Made by a program: the position numbers and the translations under genes
The notes under the pieces: model-generated
Told to the model about the DNA's origin: nothing
The model's input: the letters and a program-made list of their open reading frames with translations, nothing else
Databases searched by the model: none
NCBI GenBank assembly: GCA_965153355.1
Contig: OZ231127.1
Span: 51,584,001-51,648,000 of the forward strand
DNA: 64,000 nucleotides
DNA from: Flaccisagitta enflata
Lineage: Eukaryota > Chaetognatha > Sagittoidea > Aphragmophora
Reading direction: 5' to 3'
In this document: piece by piece, positions 1 to 10,165 of the stretch
How the letters are laid out: every line of letters starts with the position of its first letter
How positions within the stretch are numbered: the first letter of the stretch is position 1

Positions 1-1358
1 GCCAAACCTGATTTAAAGTCGCTATTTCCAGGTCCCTTGGAAGTTTTTTTCCTGATTTAATGACATTGATTTTTAAATTTAGTTATTATTTTTTAAATTT
101 GAATTTTCATTCAAGCTTTGATATATTTCAAAACTGATGACAAATATTTCAAAATCAACTAAGACTAAAGTATACAATGACAAAAACCTATGAACCTAGG
201 TTAAAGTTTTTGGCAGGGGGATGATATAATTTTTGTTTCATCTACTTCCATCTTACATACTGATTAATTCTTGAAAAGGTTCCATGTTCCAAAAATCATT
301 CACCGAGTCCGTTTTTGAGTATCATTAATAAAAAAGTTTTCTATTTAAATTATTCAAATCAAAATCAATTATGTTTTAGTGATATTTTATATCCTACAAA
401 TCATTTATGATATCTTACATATTCTTTTACATGACATTATGAGTACTTATGAGGCTACATTTATCTGTTTTTCTGTCTATCTGTCATTCTATCTGTCTTT
501 CCTCCTGACTGTCAGTCTGTCTTTATTTCTGTTTGTCTTCTATCTTTATGTATGTTTGCCGTTTGCACAAATGCTAGAATAATGACTATACTATCTTCGC
601 CAAAAGAAACGCGACACCCTGGCAAAGATTTGATTTATTGACCATACTCTGACAAAATTCAGTAACTGAGAGAGTTTGGAGGTCAAGTAAGTTATTTTTA
701 TAAAAAAATACAAAAGACTGTGGATCTAAAATGCAATTTATATTGCATTTCTTCATCAACAGGGGTGATAACCTCTTCTCATTTATCCACAGTTTTTGCA
801 AGCCAATAATTCTTTATTAAGGTTTACTCTTTTGCTTGCCATTTCTAAACGGCTTGAGCTACAGAATCCAGATTGAGCCCACCTTCGAGATTTTTCGATG
901 TAGAATAATTTGCTTTTTTGGAAAAAGTATCTAGCTTCTCCAGAAGCTAAGATAATAAAAGTTAAAGTTATATCAATTATATCAAAGTTAATCTTTCTTT
1001 TTTTTCACAAACTTTTATCAATTCTGAATATGACTATTTTCCTTCTTCTGCTTGCCATTTCTAAACGCTTTAAGATACAGTTACCAGATTGGACTCATTT
1101 CGTAGATTTTTTGAAGAAGATTAATTTCTTTTTTTTAAAAAGTATCTAGCTTTTCTAGAAGCCAAGATATTGTAGATAGAAGGTGTCGCGTTTCTTTTGG
1201 CGAAGATAGTAACAATTGATTGGACACTGATGTTAACCACAGTTGCCTTGTTATGAAGCAGTTTAGATAATTTGAAGAAGATTGAAAATTCGATTTAACA
1301 ACATTTGGATTTAACGACCAAAAATCCCCAGTCCCTTCATGGTCGTTAAATCGTTACT
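1..1358. mobile_element. Tigger/pogo-like MITE remnant, cut by window edge and by a nested MITE
   Basis: The outer parts (1-590 and 1210-1358) carry recurring GATTTAA(CGAC) phrases and align by eye with the more complete element at 42894-43594: CCTGATTTAA, a TTTAAATTT-rich stretch and TTCAAGCTT near the left, then GGATTTAACGACC and GGTCGTTAAATC near the right. Repeated 'GATTTAACGAC' near termini is typical of pogo/Tigger-derived elements. The terminal CAGTGAG is not present here: the left end lies outside the window and the right end runs into another repeat at about 1359. No transposase frame is visible. Confidence 0.5.
591..1209. mobile_element. TA-flanked TIR MITE (CTATCTTCGCC family), complete
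   Basis: The left end CTATCTTCGCCAAAAGAAAC and the right end GTTTCTTTTGGCGAAGATAG are exact inverted repeats, about 28 bp in all. TA is present on both sides (589-590 and 1210-1211), which fits a Tc1/mariner-like non-autonomous element of 619 bp. The body contains an imperfect internal duplication: two blocks with 'CTTGCCATTTCTAAACG' and 'AAGTATCTAGCTT' about 230 bp apart. No transposase is encoded. A second copy begins at 3158. Confidence 0.9.
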
Positions 1359-1585
1359 TATATGACCATTTTGAAGCTCTACGAAAGATCTTCCAAATGA
1401 GACCGTGCTGGATGTCCTAGCTTTTTCCATTTAGAAATGGCATTAGGATGAAGATGGGTGGTCAAGAATTTTGAAATTCACTACCTGATCGCTTCTTTAT
1501 TCATCTTTATTCTTACATGAATGTTGAACGCATTGAGTTGGAAATTTGAAGCTCTTTTTTTTGCTCATGAATAATAAGTAGGTAC
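1359..1585. mobile_element. Fragment of the ACTATGGC foldback family
   Basis: The sequence matches the reverse complement of the right arm of the foldback at 53180-53765. Shared landmarks are GACCATTTTGAAG, AGATCTTCCAAATGAGACC, GCTGGATG, TTTAGAAATGGCATTAG, GGTGGTCAAGAATTT and GAAATTCACTAC. Only one arm is present, and the terminal ACTATGGCAAA is missing. It sits directly against the end of the Tigger-like remnant. Confidence 0.6.
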
Positions 1586-1771
1586 TCAACGTCGTCTCAT
1601 CGATGATGAACAATGATAGCGAAATCAGCTTTGGATCAATGGCAAGTCAGAATGGCCATGAACCAACTTAGTTCATGCCAGGGATCCTCTGATATTGATT
1701 GATCACTCAGGGTAGTCGTTTCCAGTACTAATAAAACAAAGTGAGGATTGAGATAAATTTTCAGTTTCAAA

Positions 1772-1773
1772 TT

Positions 1774-1850
<77 letters not shown>
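1772..1850. repeat. (TTTC)n microsatellite
   Basis: Almost perfect TTTC tetranucleotide array of roughly 79 bp, followed by a pyrimidine-rich shoulder to about 1890. Confidence 0.95.
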
Positions 1851-1900
1851 ATTTCTCCCTTTCTCCCTTTCACCTTTCTTCCTTCTGGCATTTTTACATG

Positions 1901-2121
1901 CTTAATGAATGAATGAATGAATGAATGAATGAATGAATGAATGAATGAATGAATGAATGAATAAATGAATGAATGAATGAATGATTATATGAATGAATGA
2001 ATGAATGAATGAATGAATCTGTGAATGAATGAATGTTATGAATGAATGAAAGGATATTTATTGCAAAATAAAGAAAGCACGGATCAAACAGATACAAAAG
2101 GGCAAACTTTTTCCATCTCAT
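1901..2121 (-). mobile_element. 3' end of a non-LTR retrotransposon with (CATT)n tail
   Basis: Read on the minus strand, a short 3' UTR-like stretch (2121 down to about 2050) contains TTTGTATCTG and TTTTGCAATAAATATCC. It runs directly into a (CATT)n tail of roughly 150 bp with a few interruptions. A short tandem-repeat tail straight after an AATAAA-like sequence is the usual 3' end of CR1/L2/Jockey-group elements. Only about 70 bp of element body remains, so this would be a severely 5'-truncated insertion. The alternative is an ordinary (GAAT)n microsatellite. Confidence 0.5.
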
Positions 2122-2321
2122 AGAAAATTCCAGCCCTGTTTTTGACCAAAGACAGAAATACGGTTCAGCGGTAATGGAGAGTGATTGAGTGAATGAATGG
2201 AAGGGCAGGGCAAGGAGTATATATATATGTGTATATGTGCATAAGTGATCAAACTACATCATGGCTATTTGTCTTATTCAAAAATGCAAGCCATGAACCG
2301 CTCAACGCAAGACTTAACTGA

Positions 2322-2592
2322 TAGTCAAGTCTGTTGATGCATGAAATCAAGCAAACTCGGCTGTTCTGGCACAAAGCTTGAAAATTTGTATACTAGTATT
2401 TAAAGTCATTTAGATCATAATAATGATAGGTGCAGGTCAAAAAAATTTGAGCACCTATCTGAAAAATTTATTTAAAATTTTTAAAACCATACCATCGCCA
2501 AACCGTCTGACTTGGGGCAATGAAATTTTACTAGAAGCAGAGATATAGCCAATTTACTTTTGGATGTATTTTTCTCAAAAATGCCCCTTTTT
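2322..2592. mobile_element. One arm of palindromic element P
   Basis: The arm starts TAGTCAAGTCTGTTGATGC and matches the reverse complement of the right arm of the palindrome at 17957-18758, including GGCACAAAGC, TAGATCAT, GAGCACCTATCT, CCAAACCG and CTCAAAAATGCCCCTTTT. The match stops at the position that is the centre of the complete palindrome, where an E element begins. The second arm is not seen on the far side of that element. Confidence 0.7.
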
Positions 2593-3947
2593 GGGCAGCG
2601 GCCCCGAAGGGGACGAATGACGATGTCCTGTAGAACACAGGGGGATTCTTTGCTTGTCTGTCTGTCTGTCTGTCTGCCCGTCCGTCCGTCCGTCAGTCTG
2701 GGTCCGCTCCACGTCCGTCCGTCCGTCCGTCTGGTTGTCCGTCCGTCCGTTGTCCGTCCCTCTCTAGGTCATAGGCCTCTCAGGGCCTTTGGCAAATCAG
2801 GCTCTCTCAAGCTACAAATCTGGCCCCTCAAGCTTCAATTTTGCCTTCAAATCTCGGCCTTCAGGGCCTTATCTGGCCCTTGAAGGCCTCAAATCTGGCC
2901 GGTCATGCCCCACACCTGGCCTTGCAGGCCTCAAATTAGCCCTCTCAGGCCTCAAATTAGTCCTCTCAGGTCTTAGATCTAGCCTCTCAAGCCTCAAATC
3001 CAGCCTCTCTAATATGGCCTCTCAGGCCTCAAATCTGGTCTGTCAGGCCTCAAATCTGGCCTGTCACGCCTGATGGCCTCAAACCTGGCCTCCTGAGCCT
3101 CAAGTTAGCCTTGGAAAAGCCTTCATACTCTTGAAGGCCTTCAATCAGCTGATTATACTATCTTCGCCAAAAGAAACGCGACACCCTGGCAAAGATTTGA
3201 TTTATTGACCATACTCTGACAAAATTCAGTAACTGAGAGAGTTTGGAGGTCAAGTAAGTTATTTTTATAAAAAAATACAAAAGACTGTGGATCTAAAATG
3301 CAATTTATATTGCATTTCTTCATCAACAGGGGTGATAACCTCTTCTCATTTATCCACAGTTTTTGCAAGCCAATAATTCTTTATTAAGGTTTACTCTTTT
3401 GCTTGCCATTTCTAAACGGCTTGAGCTACAGAATCCAGATTGAGCCCACCTTCGAGATTTTTCGATGTAGAATAATTTGCTTTTTTGGAAAAAGTATCTA
3501 GCTTCTCCAGAAGCTAAGATAATAAAAGTTAAAGTTATATCAATTATATCAAAGTTAATCTTTCTTTTTTTTTCAATAAACTTTTAATAATTCTTGAATA
3601 TGACTATTTTCCTTCTTCTGTTTGCCACATTTCTAAACGCTTTAAGATACAGTTACCAGATCAATCTACTTTAGGATCTTTTGAAGAAGATTAATTTCTT
3701 TTTTAAAAAAAAAACCTGGCCTCCTGAGCCTCAAGTTAGCCTTGGGAAAGCCTTCATACTCTTGAAGGCCTTCCTGATTATAGCATTCATCAACATTTTC
3801 AGGCCGGATGAACGAAAGTCCCCCTGTGTTCTACAGGACTTCGTCCCTTTTGGGGCCGCTGCCCTGCTACCCCTCACACATATGCACAATCATGCAAAGG
3901 AGGGCAACGGGTATCGCTGACCACATATTGCCCTTGGGCGACCTGTT
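2593..3947 (-). mobile_element. HINE-like element, lineage E, with 20-bp core array and nested MITE
   Basis: The minus-strand 3' hairpin block is at the left: TTTTT then GGGCAGCGGCCCCGAAGGGG, then TCCTGTAGAACACAGGGGGA. The inverted partner block is at 3806-3864. It is followed by the left cap ending GCCCTTGGGCGACCTGTT at 3947. Between them are a GTCT/GTCC tract (2655-2760) and about fifteen divergent copies of a 20-21-bp unit built on AGGCCTCAAATCTGGCC. A CTATCTTCGCC MITE is nested from 3158. The element is non-coding; long frames through the array only translate the minisatellite. Confidence 0.75.
3158..3712. mobile_element. Right-truncated copy of the CTATCTTCGCC MITE
   Basis: Nearly identical to 591-1150, with TA immediately to its left (3156-3157). 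It stops in the T/A-rich stretch equivalent to about 1135, so the right TIR is missing. It then joins a 63-bp segment (3711-3773) that duplicates the sequence just before the insertion (3081-3141). High identity to the first copy suggests recent activity of the family or a shared duplication. Confidence 0.85.
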
Positions 3948-3954
3948 TTTTCTA

Positions 3955-4533
3955 CCTTTTTGGGCTCCGTTTCGTCCGTTTATCCATCTCTCGGCCCTCA
4001 GCTAACCCACCTCTTTAGGCCTCAAATCTGGCCTCTTGTGGCCTCAATCTTGCCTCTCAGGCCTCACCTTGGCCTTCAGGCTCAAACTGAATCCTTAGGC
4101 CTCAAATTCAGCCTCCATAAGCTCAACTTAGGCCTTTCTTAGGCCTCAAATCCAAATTCTCAGGCCTCAAACCTGGCCACTCAGGCCTCAAATTAGGCCT
4201 CTCAAGCCTCAAATCAGCATTCTAAGCCTCAATTTATCGCTCTCAGGCTTAAAATCAGTCCTCTGATTTCAAGCCTTGATCCAGCTCTCCTAAGCCTCAA
4301 ATCAGCCCTTTCAAGCTTCCAATTGGCATTCTTAGGCCTTATATCGACCTTCTTAGACCTCAGTTTAGGCTCTTGAAGGCCTTTGGTCAGCCCTCTACAG
4401 CATCTCATCCCCGTTCTCAGGCAGGACAAACGAAGTCCCCCAGGTTCAGATTTTAACCCCCAAATGCTGCCCACTTCCCACTCCACTCACAATCACTCAA
4501 CAGCAGGGCAATGGGTATCGCTGACCACATATC
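3955..4533 (-). mobile_element. Degenerate HINE-like element, lineage E
   Basis: It begins after TTTTTGGG with a worn hairpin block and CGTCCGTTTATCC. A core of 20-bp GGCCTCAAATC-type units follows (about 4015-4400), then ACGAAGTCCCC, CCCACTTCCC and the cap phrase GGGTATCGCTGACCACATAT. The cap terminus is lost. It abuts the preceding E element head to tail. Confidence 0.6.
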
Positions 4534-4693
4534 GTAAGATAATTGAGCAGTTAATGCATAGTTTGCCATTTAAGCCTTGGGACTATCTTGGTCAATTTCT
4601 TTGGCGTTAATTCATTCGCCATTCACTCGCTATTCACCTGCTATGCATTCTTCCTTCAAAGGACTCAATAGAATAGGACGAATTATCACTGTA
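4534..4693. other. Short unassigned gap
   Basis: AT-rich sequence with small direct repeats of CATTCGCCATTCACTCGC type near 4610-4640. No gene or element end recognised. Confidence 0.3.
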
Positions 4694-4972
4694 ACACCTG
4701 TCCGGATATTATTGTCCCAAAATCAAACGAATGTCAAATCATAACGGGGATATTTAGCAACATGCAGATTTTTCCACCGCTTAGAGCTCGAAAAAATTTT
4801 CATTTTGCTCATGAATTTTGCCTGGATTGCTTCACACAAAACTGAATTAGATCAAAAACAGTAAAAACATTGCCCATGCAAATCATGGCAAAATTACCAG
4901 AAAAACCTAATCAACTTCAGATACCTACCAAATCTATATAAAGATTGATACTCAGATGCGGATTTCATGGCT

Positions 4973-5456
4973 AACAAGTCATCCAAGGATCGCACATGGT
5001 CAGCGGTACCCAATCCCCTGCTTGGAGTGATTAGCTGAAGAATTGGAGTCAGAGCAGGGCAGCGGCCCCAAAGGGCACAGGGGTGAATTTCCAGACGTCC
5101 TGAGAGGCCTTGGTAGCAACTTTCCATGTTATTTAATAGGAATTGCAATTTCTTCAATTTACCATGTTATTCAATGGGAATTTTACATTTCTCTCTATTT
5201 TCATTAATTTTCTATGTTATTCAATGGGAATCATGCAATTTTTCACTGTTTTGTAAATTTTCTATGTTATTCAATGGGAAGCTTGTATTTTGGAATTTCC
5301 CATGTTATTCAATGGGAATTTGAGGCTTGAGGAGCAGGCCGGGGGACGTGATAGACAGACGGACGGACAGATCGACGACGCCTTCTCGAGCCTAGTGGAC
5401 GTAGGGAAATTCACCCCTGTGTCCTACAGGACATCAGCCCTTTGGGGCCGCTGCCC
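4973..5456 (+). mobile_element. HINE-like element, lineage F, short complete copy
   Basis: The left cap AACAAGTCATCCAAGGATCG leads through GGTCAGCGGTACCC to GCAGGGCAGCGGCCCCAAAG and ACAGGGGTGAATTTCC. The inverted block at the right reads GGAAATTCACCCCTGTGTCC, ACAGGACATC, GGGGCCGCTGCCC and then AAAAA. The core is a minisatellite of CCATGTTATTCAATGGGAA units plus a GACA/GACG tract near 5350. Confidence 0.8.
5125..5322. repeat. Minisatellite of near-palindromic CCCATTGAATAACATGGG units
   Basis: Five copies of CCATGTTATTCAATGGGAA, spaced about 35-55 bp apart by AT-rich linkers, form the core of the lineage F element. The same unit builds the core of the F element at 8990-10138. Confidence 0.85.
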
Positions 5457-5827
5457 AAAAAGCTTTTACAAAGTTCTGCAATTTGCCCATGGATTTTTTT
5501 GGATTTCTTAAAGGGGAACCCTTTAAAAATTCAAAGCAAAGCTATAGAAAATTTTATACCTGGGCGTTGCTGGCTAGTGGTCAAGGGGTGCTTAAGTTGA
5601 TATGCAGTAACCAAAATAGGATTAAATACAGAAAACAATATGAAACATACTAGGAAATACTCATCTGACATCCAATAACAGAGATTTCTATTGTTCCTCA
5701 CCAGCAGTAGTGAGGCATCTAAAGTTGTGACACTACTGGGACAAAAATATCCGGACAGGTGTTAGTTTCTCGCCCTAGCCCTTGTATTGCTCTGGTTCTT
5801 CTCTTTTCTCTTCTCTTCTCCTTCTTT

Positions 5828-6518
5828 GGGCAGCGGCCCTGTAGGGGATGAAGTTCTGTAGAACACAGGGGGACTTTCGTTCGTCCATTCGTCCGTTCGT
5901 TCGTTCATTCGTCCGTTTGTCCCCCCCTCATCAGGCCCCTCAGGCCTCAAATCTGGCGTCTGAGACCTCAAATCTGGCCTCTCAGGCCTCAAATCCAGCT
6001 TCTCAGGCCTCAATCCCGGCCTCTCAGGCCTCAAATCTGGCCTCTCAGGCCTCAAATCCAACCTCTCAAGCCTCAAACCTGGCCTCTCAGGCCTCAAATT
6101 AGGCTTCTCAGTCCTCAAATTAGGCTTCTCAGGCCTCAAACCTGGCCTCTCAGGCCTCAATATAGGCCTCTCAGGCCTCAAATCAGCTATCTAAGCCTCA
6201 ATTTATTGCTCTCAGGCTTCAAATCAGTCCTCTGACCTTTCAGGCCTTAATCCAGCTCTCTCAAGCCTCAAGTCAGCCCTCTCAAGCCTCCGATTGGCAG
6301 CCTTCTTAGACCTCAGTTTAGGCTCTTGAAGGCCTTCAGTAAGCCCTCTATAGCATCTCATCCACTTCTTCAGGCATGACGAACAAAAGTCCCCCTGTGT
6401 TCTACAGGACTTCTTCCCCTTCGGGGCCGCTGCCCTGCTGCCCCTCACTCCAATTCACAATCACTCAAAGCAGGGCAACGGGTATCGCTGACCACATATT
6501 GCCCTTGGGCGACCTGTT
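5828..6518 (-). mobile_element. HINE-like element, lineage E, complete
   Basis: Left: GGGCAGCGGCCCTGTAGGGG and CTGTAGAACACAGGGGGACT, then TTCGTTCGTCC repeats. The core (5930-6330) is a 20-21-bp array of CTCAGGCCTCAAATCTGGCC units. The right block AAAGTCCCCCTGTGTTCTAC to GGGGCCGCTGCCC is followed by the cap ending GGGCGACCTGTT. The core gives misleading open frames rich in 'RPERP' and 'SQASN'. Confidence 0.8.
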
Positions 6519-6642
6519 GTCCTGTAGGACACAGGGGGGAATTTCCATACCAGACGTCCGTCCATGCTTACGTGCTTCCATCCCCCCCAGTTGGCCATCG
6601 AGGCCTCAAATCTTCACTCTCAGGCCTGATTTAAGCCTTCTT
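6519..6642. mobile_element. Fragment of lineage F element
   Basis: GTCCTGTAGGACACAGGGGG and GAATTTCC, then GTCCGTCC and two GGCCTCAAATC-type units. Only the inner part of an F terminal block is present, wedged between two E elements. Confidence 0.6.
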
Positions 6643-7162
6643 GGGCAGCGGCCCCGAAGGGGACGAAGTCCTGTAGAACACAGGGGACTTTCTTTTGTTC
6701 GTTTGTTCGTCCGTCCATTCGTTTGTCCCCCCCAGGCCCTCTCAGGCCTGAAATCTGACCTCTCAGGCCTGAAATCCGCCCTCTCAGGCCTTGAATCTGC
6801 CCTCTCAGGCCTGAAATCTGGCCTTTCAGGCCTCAATCCTGTCCTCTTAGGCCTTAAATCTGCCCTCTCAGGCCTTAAATCTGCCCTTGTAGATTCAAGG
6901 CCTGAGAGGGTAGATTTCAGGCCTGAGAGGGCAGATTTTAGGCCTGAGAGGGCGTATTTAAGGCCTGAGAGGGCCTGGGGAGGCAGACGGATGGACGGAA
7001 GGACAGACGGACGGATGGACGGACAAACGAACGAAAGTCCCCGGTGTTCTACAGGACTTTGTCCCCTTCCCGGCCGCTGCCCTGCGTCTCATTCCAATTT
7101 TCAACCATGCAAAGCAGGGCAACGGGTATCGCTGACCACGTTTTGCCCTTGGGCGACCTGTT
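6643..7162 (-). mobile_element. HINE-like element, lineage E, with palindromic core array
   Basis: Terminal blocks as in the neighbouring E element, with cap end GGGCGACCTGTT at 7162. The core first reads GCCTGAAATCTGCCCTCTCA repeats (6735-6890) and then, after about 6890, the reverse complement (GGCCTGAGAGGGCAGATTT, 6895-6980). The whole element is therefore one long imperfect hairpin. GTTTGTTCGTCC and GACGGACGGATGG tracts sit symmetrically at the two sides. Confidence 0.85.
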
Positions 7163-7501
7163 AGCCCTTAAATCATCCCTCCAAGCCCTAAATCAGCTCT
7201 CCAGGCCTCAAATCAGCTCTTTAGGCCTCAAATCAGCTCTCATGGCGTCAGATCAGCTCTCCAGGCCTCAAATCAGCTATCCAGGCCTCAAATCAGCGCT
7301 CCAGGCCTCAAATCTGCTCTCCAGACCTTAGATCAGCCCTCCAGGCCTCAAATTTGCCCCCAAGACCTCAAGCCTGCCCCCAGATCTCAAATCTTTGGGG
7401 CCGCTGCCCTGCTCTCACTCCACTACTTCATTTGATCACTCCGAGCAGGGCATCGATGCATCAGGTACCGCTAACCATGTGCGATCCTTGGATTACTAGT
7501 T
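7163..7501 (-). mobile_element. Lineage F element, 3' part missing
   Basis: An array of about ten AGGCCTCAAATCAGCTCTCC units is followed by GGGGCCGCTGCCCTGCTCTC and the F cap (GTACCGCTAACCATG, GCGATCCTTGG, ACTAGTT). The hairpin end that should lie to the left is absent; the array starts directly at the end of the preceding E element. Confidence 0.7.
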
Positions 7502-7606
7502 TCTTCCAGTCGCGCTGTTCATCAGCTTAGCTGCATTCATTCATAGCTGAACAATTCGGCCCCGAGATTCACCAGCCATTCGAATGCATTCCCCAGTCAG
7601 GCTACG

Positions 7607-7739
<133 letters not shown>

Positions 7740-7918
7740 AAATATAACAGGTTAGCAATTTCCGATCCGACTGGTTTTGGGACTTTTGTGATCTACAAGT
7801 GATCTACAAGTTACCATTTGGATAAACTGCATATATAGTTAGCATTTCTTATGGGAAATTAGGAGTCGTAAGATCAAAAGTAAGATACCGATAGACATTT
7901 TCTGTTTTATGTACAACT

Positions 7919-8621
7919 AGCAGGTCGCCCAAGGGCAATATGTAGTCAGCGATACCTGTTGCCCTGCTTTGCTTGGTTGTAAATTGGAATGAGAGGAAGC
8001 AGGGCAGCGGCCCCGAAGGGGACAAAGTCCTGTAGAACGCAGGGGGACTTTCGTTCTTCGTTCGTTCGTTCGTTCATTCGTTCATTCGCTCGTTTGTTCG
8101 CTTGTGTTCGCTCGCTCGTTCGCTTGTTCGCTCGCTTGTTCGCTTGTTCGCTCGCTTGTTCGCTCGCTTGTTTGTTTGTTTGTTTGTTCGCTTGTTTGTT
8201 CATTCGGCCATTTGTTCGTTCGCTCGCTCATTGTTCGCTTGTCTTCGCTTGTTTGTTTGTCGTCGTCCGTTCGTCCGTTAGCCCAGCCTCTCAGGCCTCA
8301 GTCTCCCCTCTCAGGCAAGAAATCTCCCCTCTCAGCCCTGAAATCTCCCATCTCAGGCCTGCTCTCGCAGATTTAAGGACTGAGAGGACAGGTCTCAGGC
8401 CTGAGAAGACAGATTTCAGGCCTGAGAGGGCAGATTCAAGGCCTGAGAGGGCAGATTTCAAGCTTGAGAGGGCAGATTTTAGGCCCGAGAGAGCAGATGT
8501 CAAGCCTGAGAGGGCCTGGGGGGGATGGACGAACAGACAAACGAACAAACGAACAAACGGACGAATGAACAAAAGTCCCCCTGTGTTCTACAGGACTTAG
8601 TCCCCTTCCGGGCCGCTGCCC
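7919..8621 (+). mobile_element. HINE-like element, lineage E, with (GTTCGCTC)n tract and palindromic core
   Basis: The cap AGCAGGTCGCCCAAGGGCAA is at the left. The block GCAGGGCAGCGGCCCCGAAG follows, with CTGTAGAACGCAGGGGGACT. A TTCG/CTCG/TTTG tract (8050-8280) comes next. The core array flips orientation near 8365-8380. The right block ends GGGCCGCTGCCC before AAAAA at 8621. The CGTT-type tract is much longer than in sibling elements. Confidence 0.8.
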
Positions 8622-8783
8622 AAAAACGGATGAGAAATACGAATATTTAGTTGCGTGCTACGCGACTCCATAAGTCATTTTTAAGTCATTTTGGTTTAAA
8701 GTATGTTTGTTGATTTGCTGACCGAGTCCATCATATCTTTCTAGCTCAACTGATTCAGAAGTGATGCCATTAAAAAAACTTCT

Positions 8784-8851
8784 GTTTTTGTTTTTGTTTT
8801 TGTTTTTGTTTTTGTTTTTGTTTTTGTTTTTGTTTTTGTTTTTGTTTTTGT
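8784..8851. repeat. (GTTTTT)n hexanucleotide repeat
   Basis: About eleven perfect GTTTTT units, followed to 8988 by T/C-rich sequence that abuts the next F element. Confidence 0.95.
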
Positions 8852-9068
8852 TTTCTTTGTCTTCACCCTCTTCTACTTTCTTTTCCTTTTTCTTGGTTTT
8901 TCTCTTTTTCTTGGTTTTTCTCTTTTTCTTTTCTTTTTCTTTCTGTTTCGTTCTTTCTTTTCTTCTTTTTTTTTTCTCATTCTTTTTTTGGGCAGCGGCT
9001 CCAAAGGGCCGATGTCCTGTAGGACACAGGGGTGAATTTCCTTACATCTGTCCGTACGTCCGTACGTA

Positions 9069-9688
9069 ACAGGATGAGCAAAAAATTTTGCACAAATATA
9101 TGGGTATAGAATCAGCACTTCTAGGTGCCCTGATAAGATGAAATTTGAATCATAACCCCACAATTAGTCCCACTGGACAGTAGTATGGGCCGTCATTCAC
9201 TTTTCCAATTTCTGTTTCCATTGGGAGGCATCAAAGATGAACTGCACAGTCAGATTTTGCATGAATTTTACCGGCCAAATTTAGAGAGATGGAAACTTTA
9301 CTTAGTCTAGTGTTTTTCTCCTGCTTGATATCCCCTGCAAGTCATTGTCATACACAACATGTAACCTTGATGTCAGATGGTCATAACAATTGATTATTGG
9401 GTCAAGGGGCTTAGATATATCTCACAAAATGAAAAAAATAATCATACCATTTCATAAAGGGAACAGTCAAGATCATGGCACATAGACAGTATGTGACCAT
9501 GATAATACAGCCCTGCCCCTTGATAACGGCCCCAAGGGGACCCTTCAAATTTGTCCTTTATCGCGGTTCATTAGTATTCTTGATTACTAAAATTAAGTAT
9601 TCAGTTCATATCATGATGGTATTTGCTCTACATTGCATTATTTTTCATTACTTTATCAGAGTTGTGCAAAATTTTTTGCTCATCCTGT
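9069..9688. mobile_element. TA-flanked TIR MITE (ACAGGATGAGC family)
   Basis: The left terminus ACAGGATGAGCAAAAAATTT is mirrored by AAATTTTTTGCTCATCCTGT at the right, extending to about 26 bp (TTTTGCAC/GTGCAAAA). TA flanks both ends (9067-9068 and 9689-9690). The 620-bp body shows no transposase similarity. It is nested in the F element. Confidence 0.85.
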
Positions 9689-9714
9689 TACGTCCCCCCC
9701 TGAAGCTTCTGAAT

Positions 9715-9963
9715 TCTCAAATTCCCATTGAATAACATGGGAAAATAAAATAATGCAAACTTCCCATTGAATAACATGGGTAAACGACAAAATACAACCT
9801 TCCCATAGAATAACATGGAAATTTAACAAAAAATGAAAAAAATTGCAAAATTGCAATTGGATTACATGGAAAATTGATAAAAAATGAAATTCTCATTGAA
9901 TAAAATAAAGAATTAACAGGAAATTATAAAAAATATAGAATTCCCATTGAATACCATGGAAAA
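9715..9963. repeat. Minisatellite of CCCATTGAATAACATGG units
   Basis: Six copies of TTCCCATTGAATAACATGG, variably mutated, at 40-55-bp spacing with A-rich linkers. Relative to element orientation they read the same way as the array at 5125-5322, so they belong to the F core and not to the nested MITE. Confidence 0.85.
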
Positions 9964-10165
9964 TAGCCCCAAAGGCCTGAAATATGCCTTCTCAGGACAT
10001 AAGGAAATTCACCCCAGTGTCCTACAGGACATCGGCCCTTTGGGGCCACTGCCCTGCTCTCACTCCACTTCTTCAGCTGATCACTCTAAGCAGGGCATCG
10101 GGTACCGCTGACCATGTGCAATCCTTGGATGACTTGTTTCTTCTTCTTCTTCGCCTCTTCTTTTT

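Larger units (their letters stand above)
4694..5762. mobile_element. TA-flanked TIR MITE (ACACCTGTCCGG family) split by an F element
   Basis: The left end ACACCTGTCCGGATATTATT is mirrored by AATATCCGGACAGGTGT at 5762, and the inverted match runs on into TTGTCCCA. TA flanks both ends (4692-4693 and 5763-5764). Without the 484-bp element nested at 4973-5456 it would be about 585 bp. Non-coding. Confidence 0.8.
8990..10138 (-). mobile_element. HINE-like element, lineage F, with nested TA-flanked MITE
   Basis: The hairpin block GGGCAGCGGCTCCAAAGGGC and TAGGACACAGGGGTGAATTT are at the left. The inverted block GGAAATTCACCCCAGTGTCC to GGGGCCACTGCCC is at 10004-10052. The cap follows (GGGTACCGCTGACCATG, ATCCTTGG, ACTTGTT at 10138). 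A 620-bp MITE is inserted after GTCCGTACG at 9069, and the core continues with CCCATTGAATAACATGG units. Confidence 0.8.

Noticed and set aside
1901-2054. (GAAT)n arrays as telomeric or subtelomeric repeats
   Set aside because: Animal telomere repeats such as TTAGGG are absent, and GAAT arrays are interstitial and imperfect.
4973-5060. Cap phrases such as GGTCAGCGGTACCC as tRNA or SINE promoter boxes
   Set aside because: No spaced A-box and GGTTCRANNCC B-box could be found in any lineage, and no cloverleaf folds by eye, so a tRNA-derived SINE origin is not supported.
5930-6330. CRISPR-like appearance of short repeats with variable spacers
   Set aside because: Units are contiguous 20-bp minisatellites without unique spacers of constant length, and the context is eukaryotic.
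5762-7331. Repeat proteins of RPERP, SQASN or SGLKSAL type, up to 262 codons
   Set aside because: They are translations of the 20-21-bp HINE core arrays. A near-multiple-of-three unit keeps frames open on both strands, and the terminal blocks are non-coding inverted repeats.
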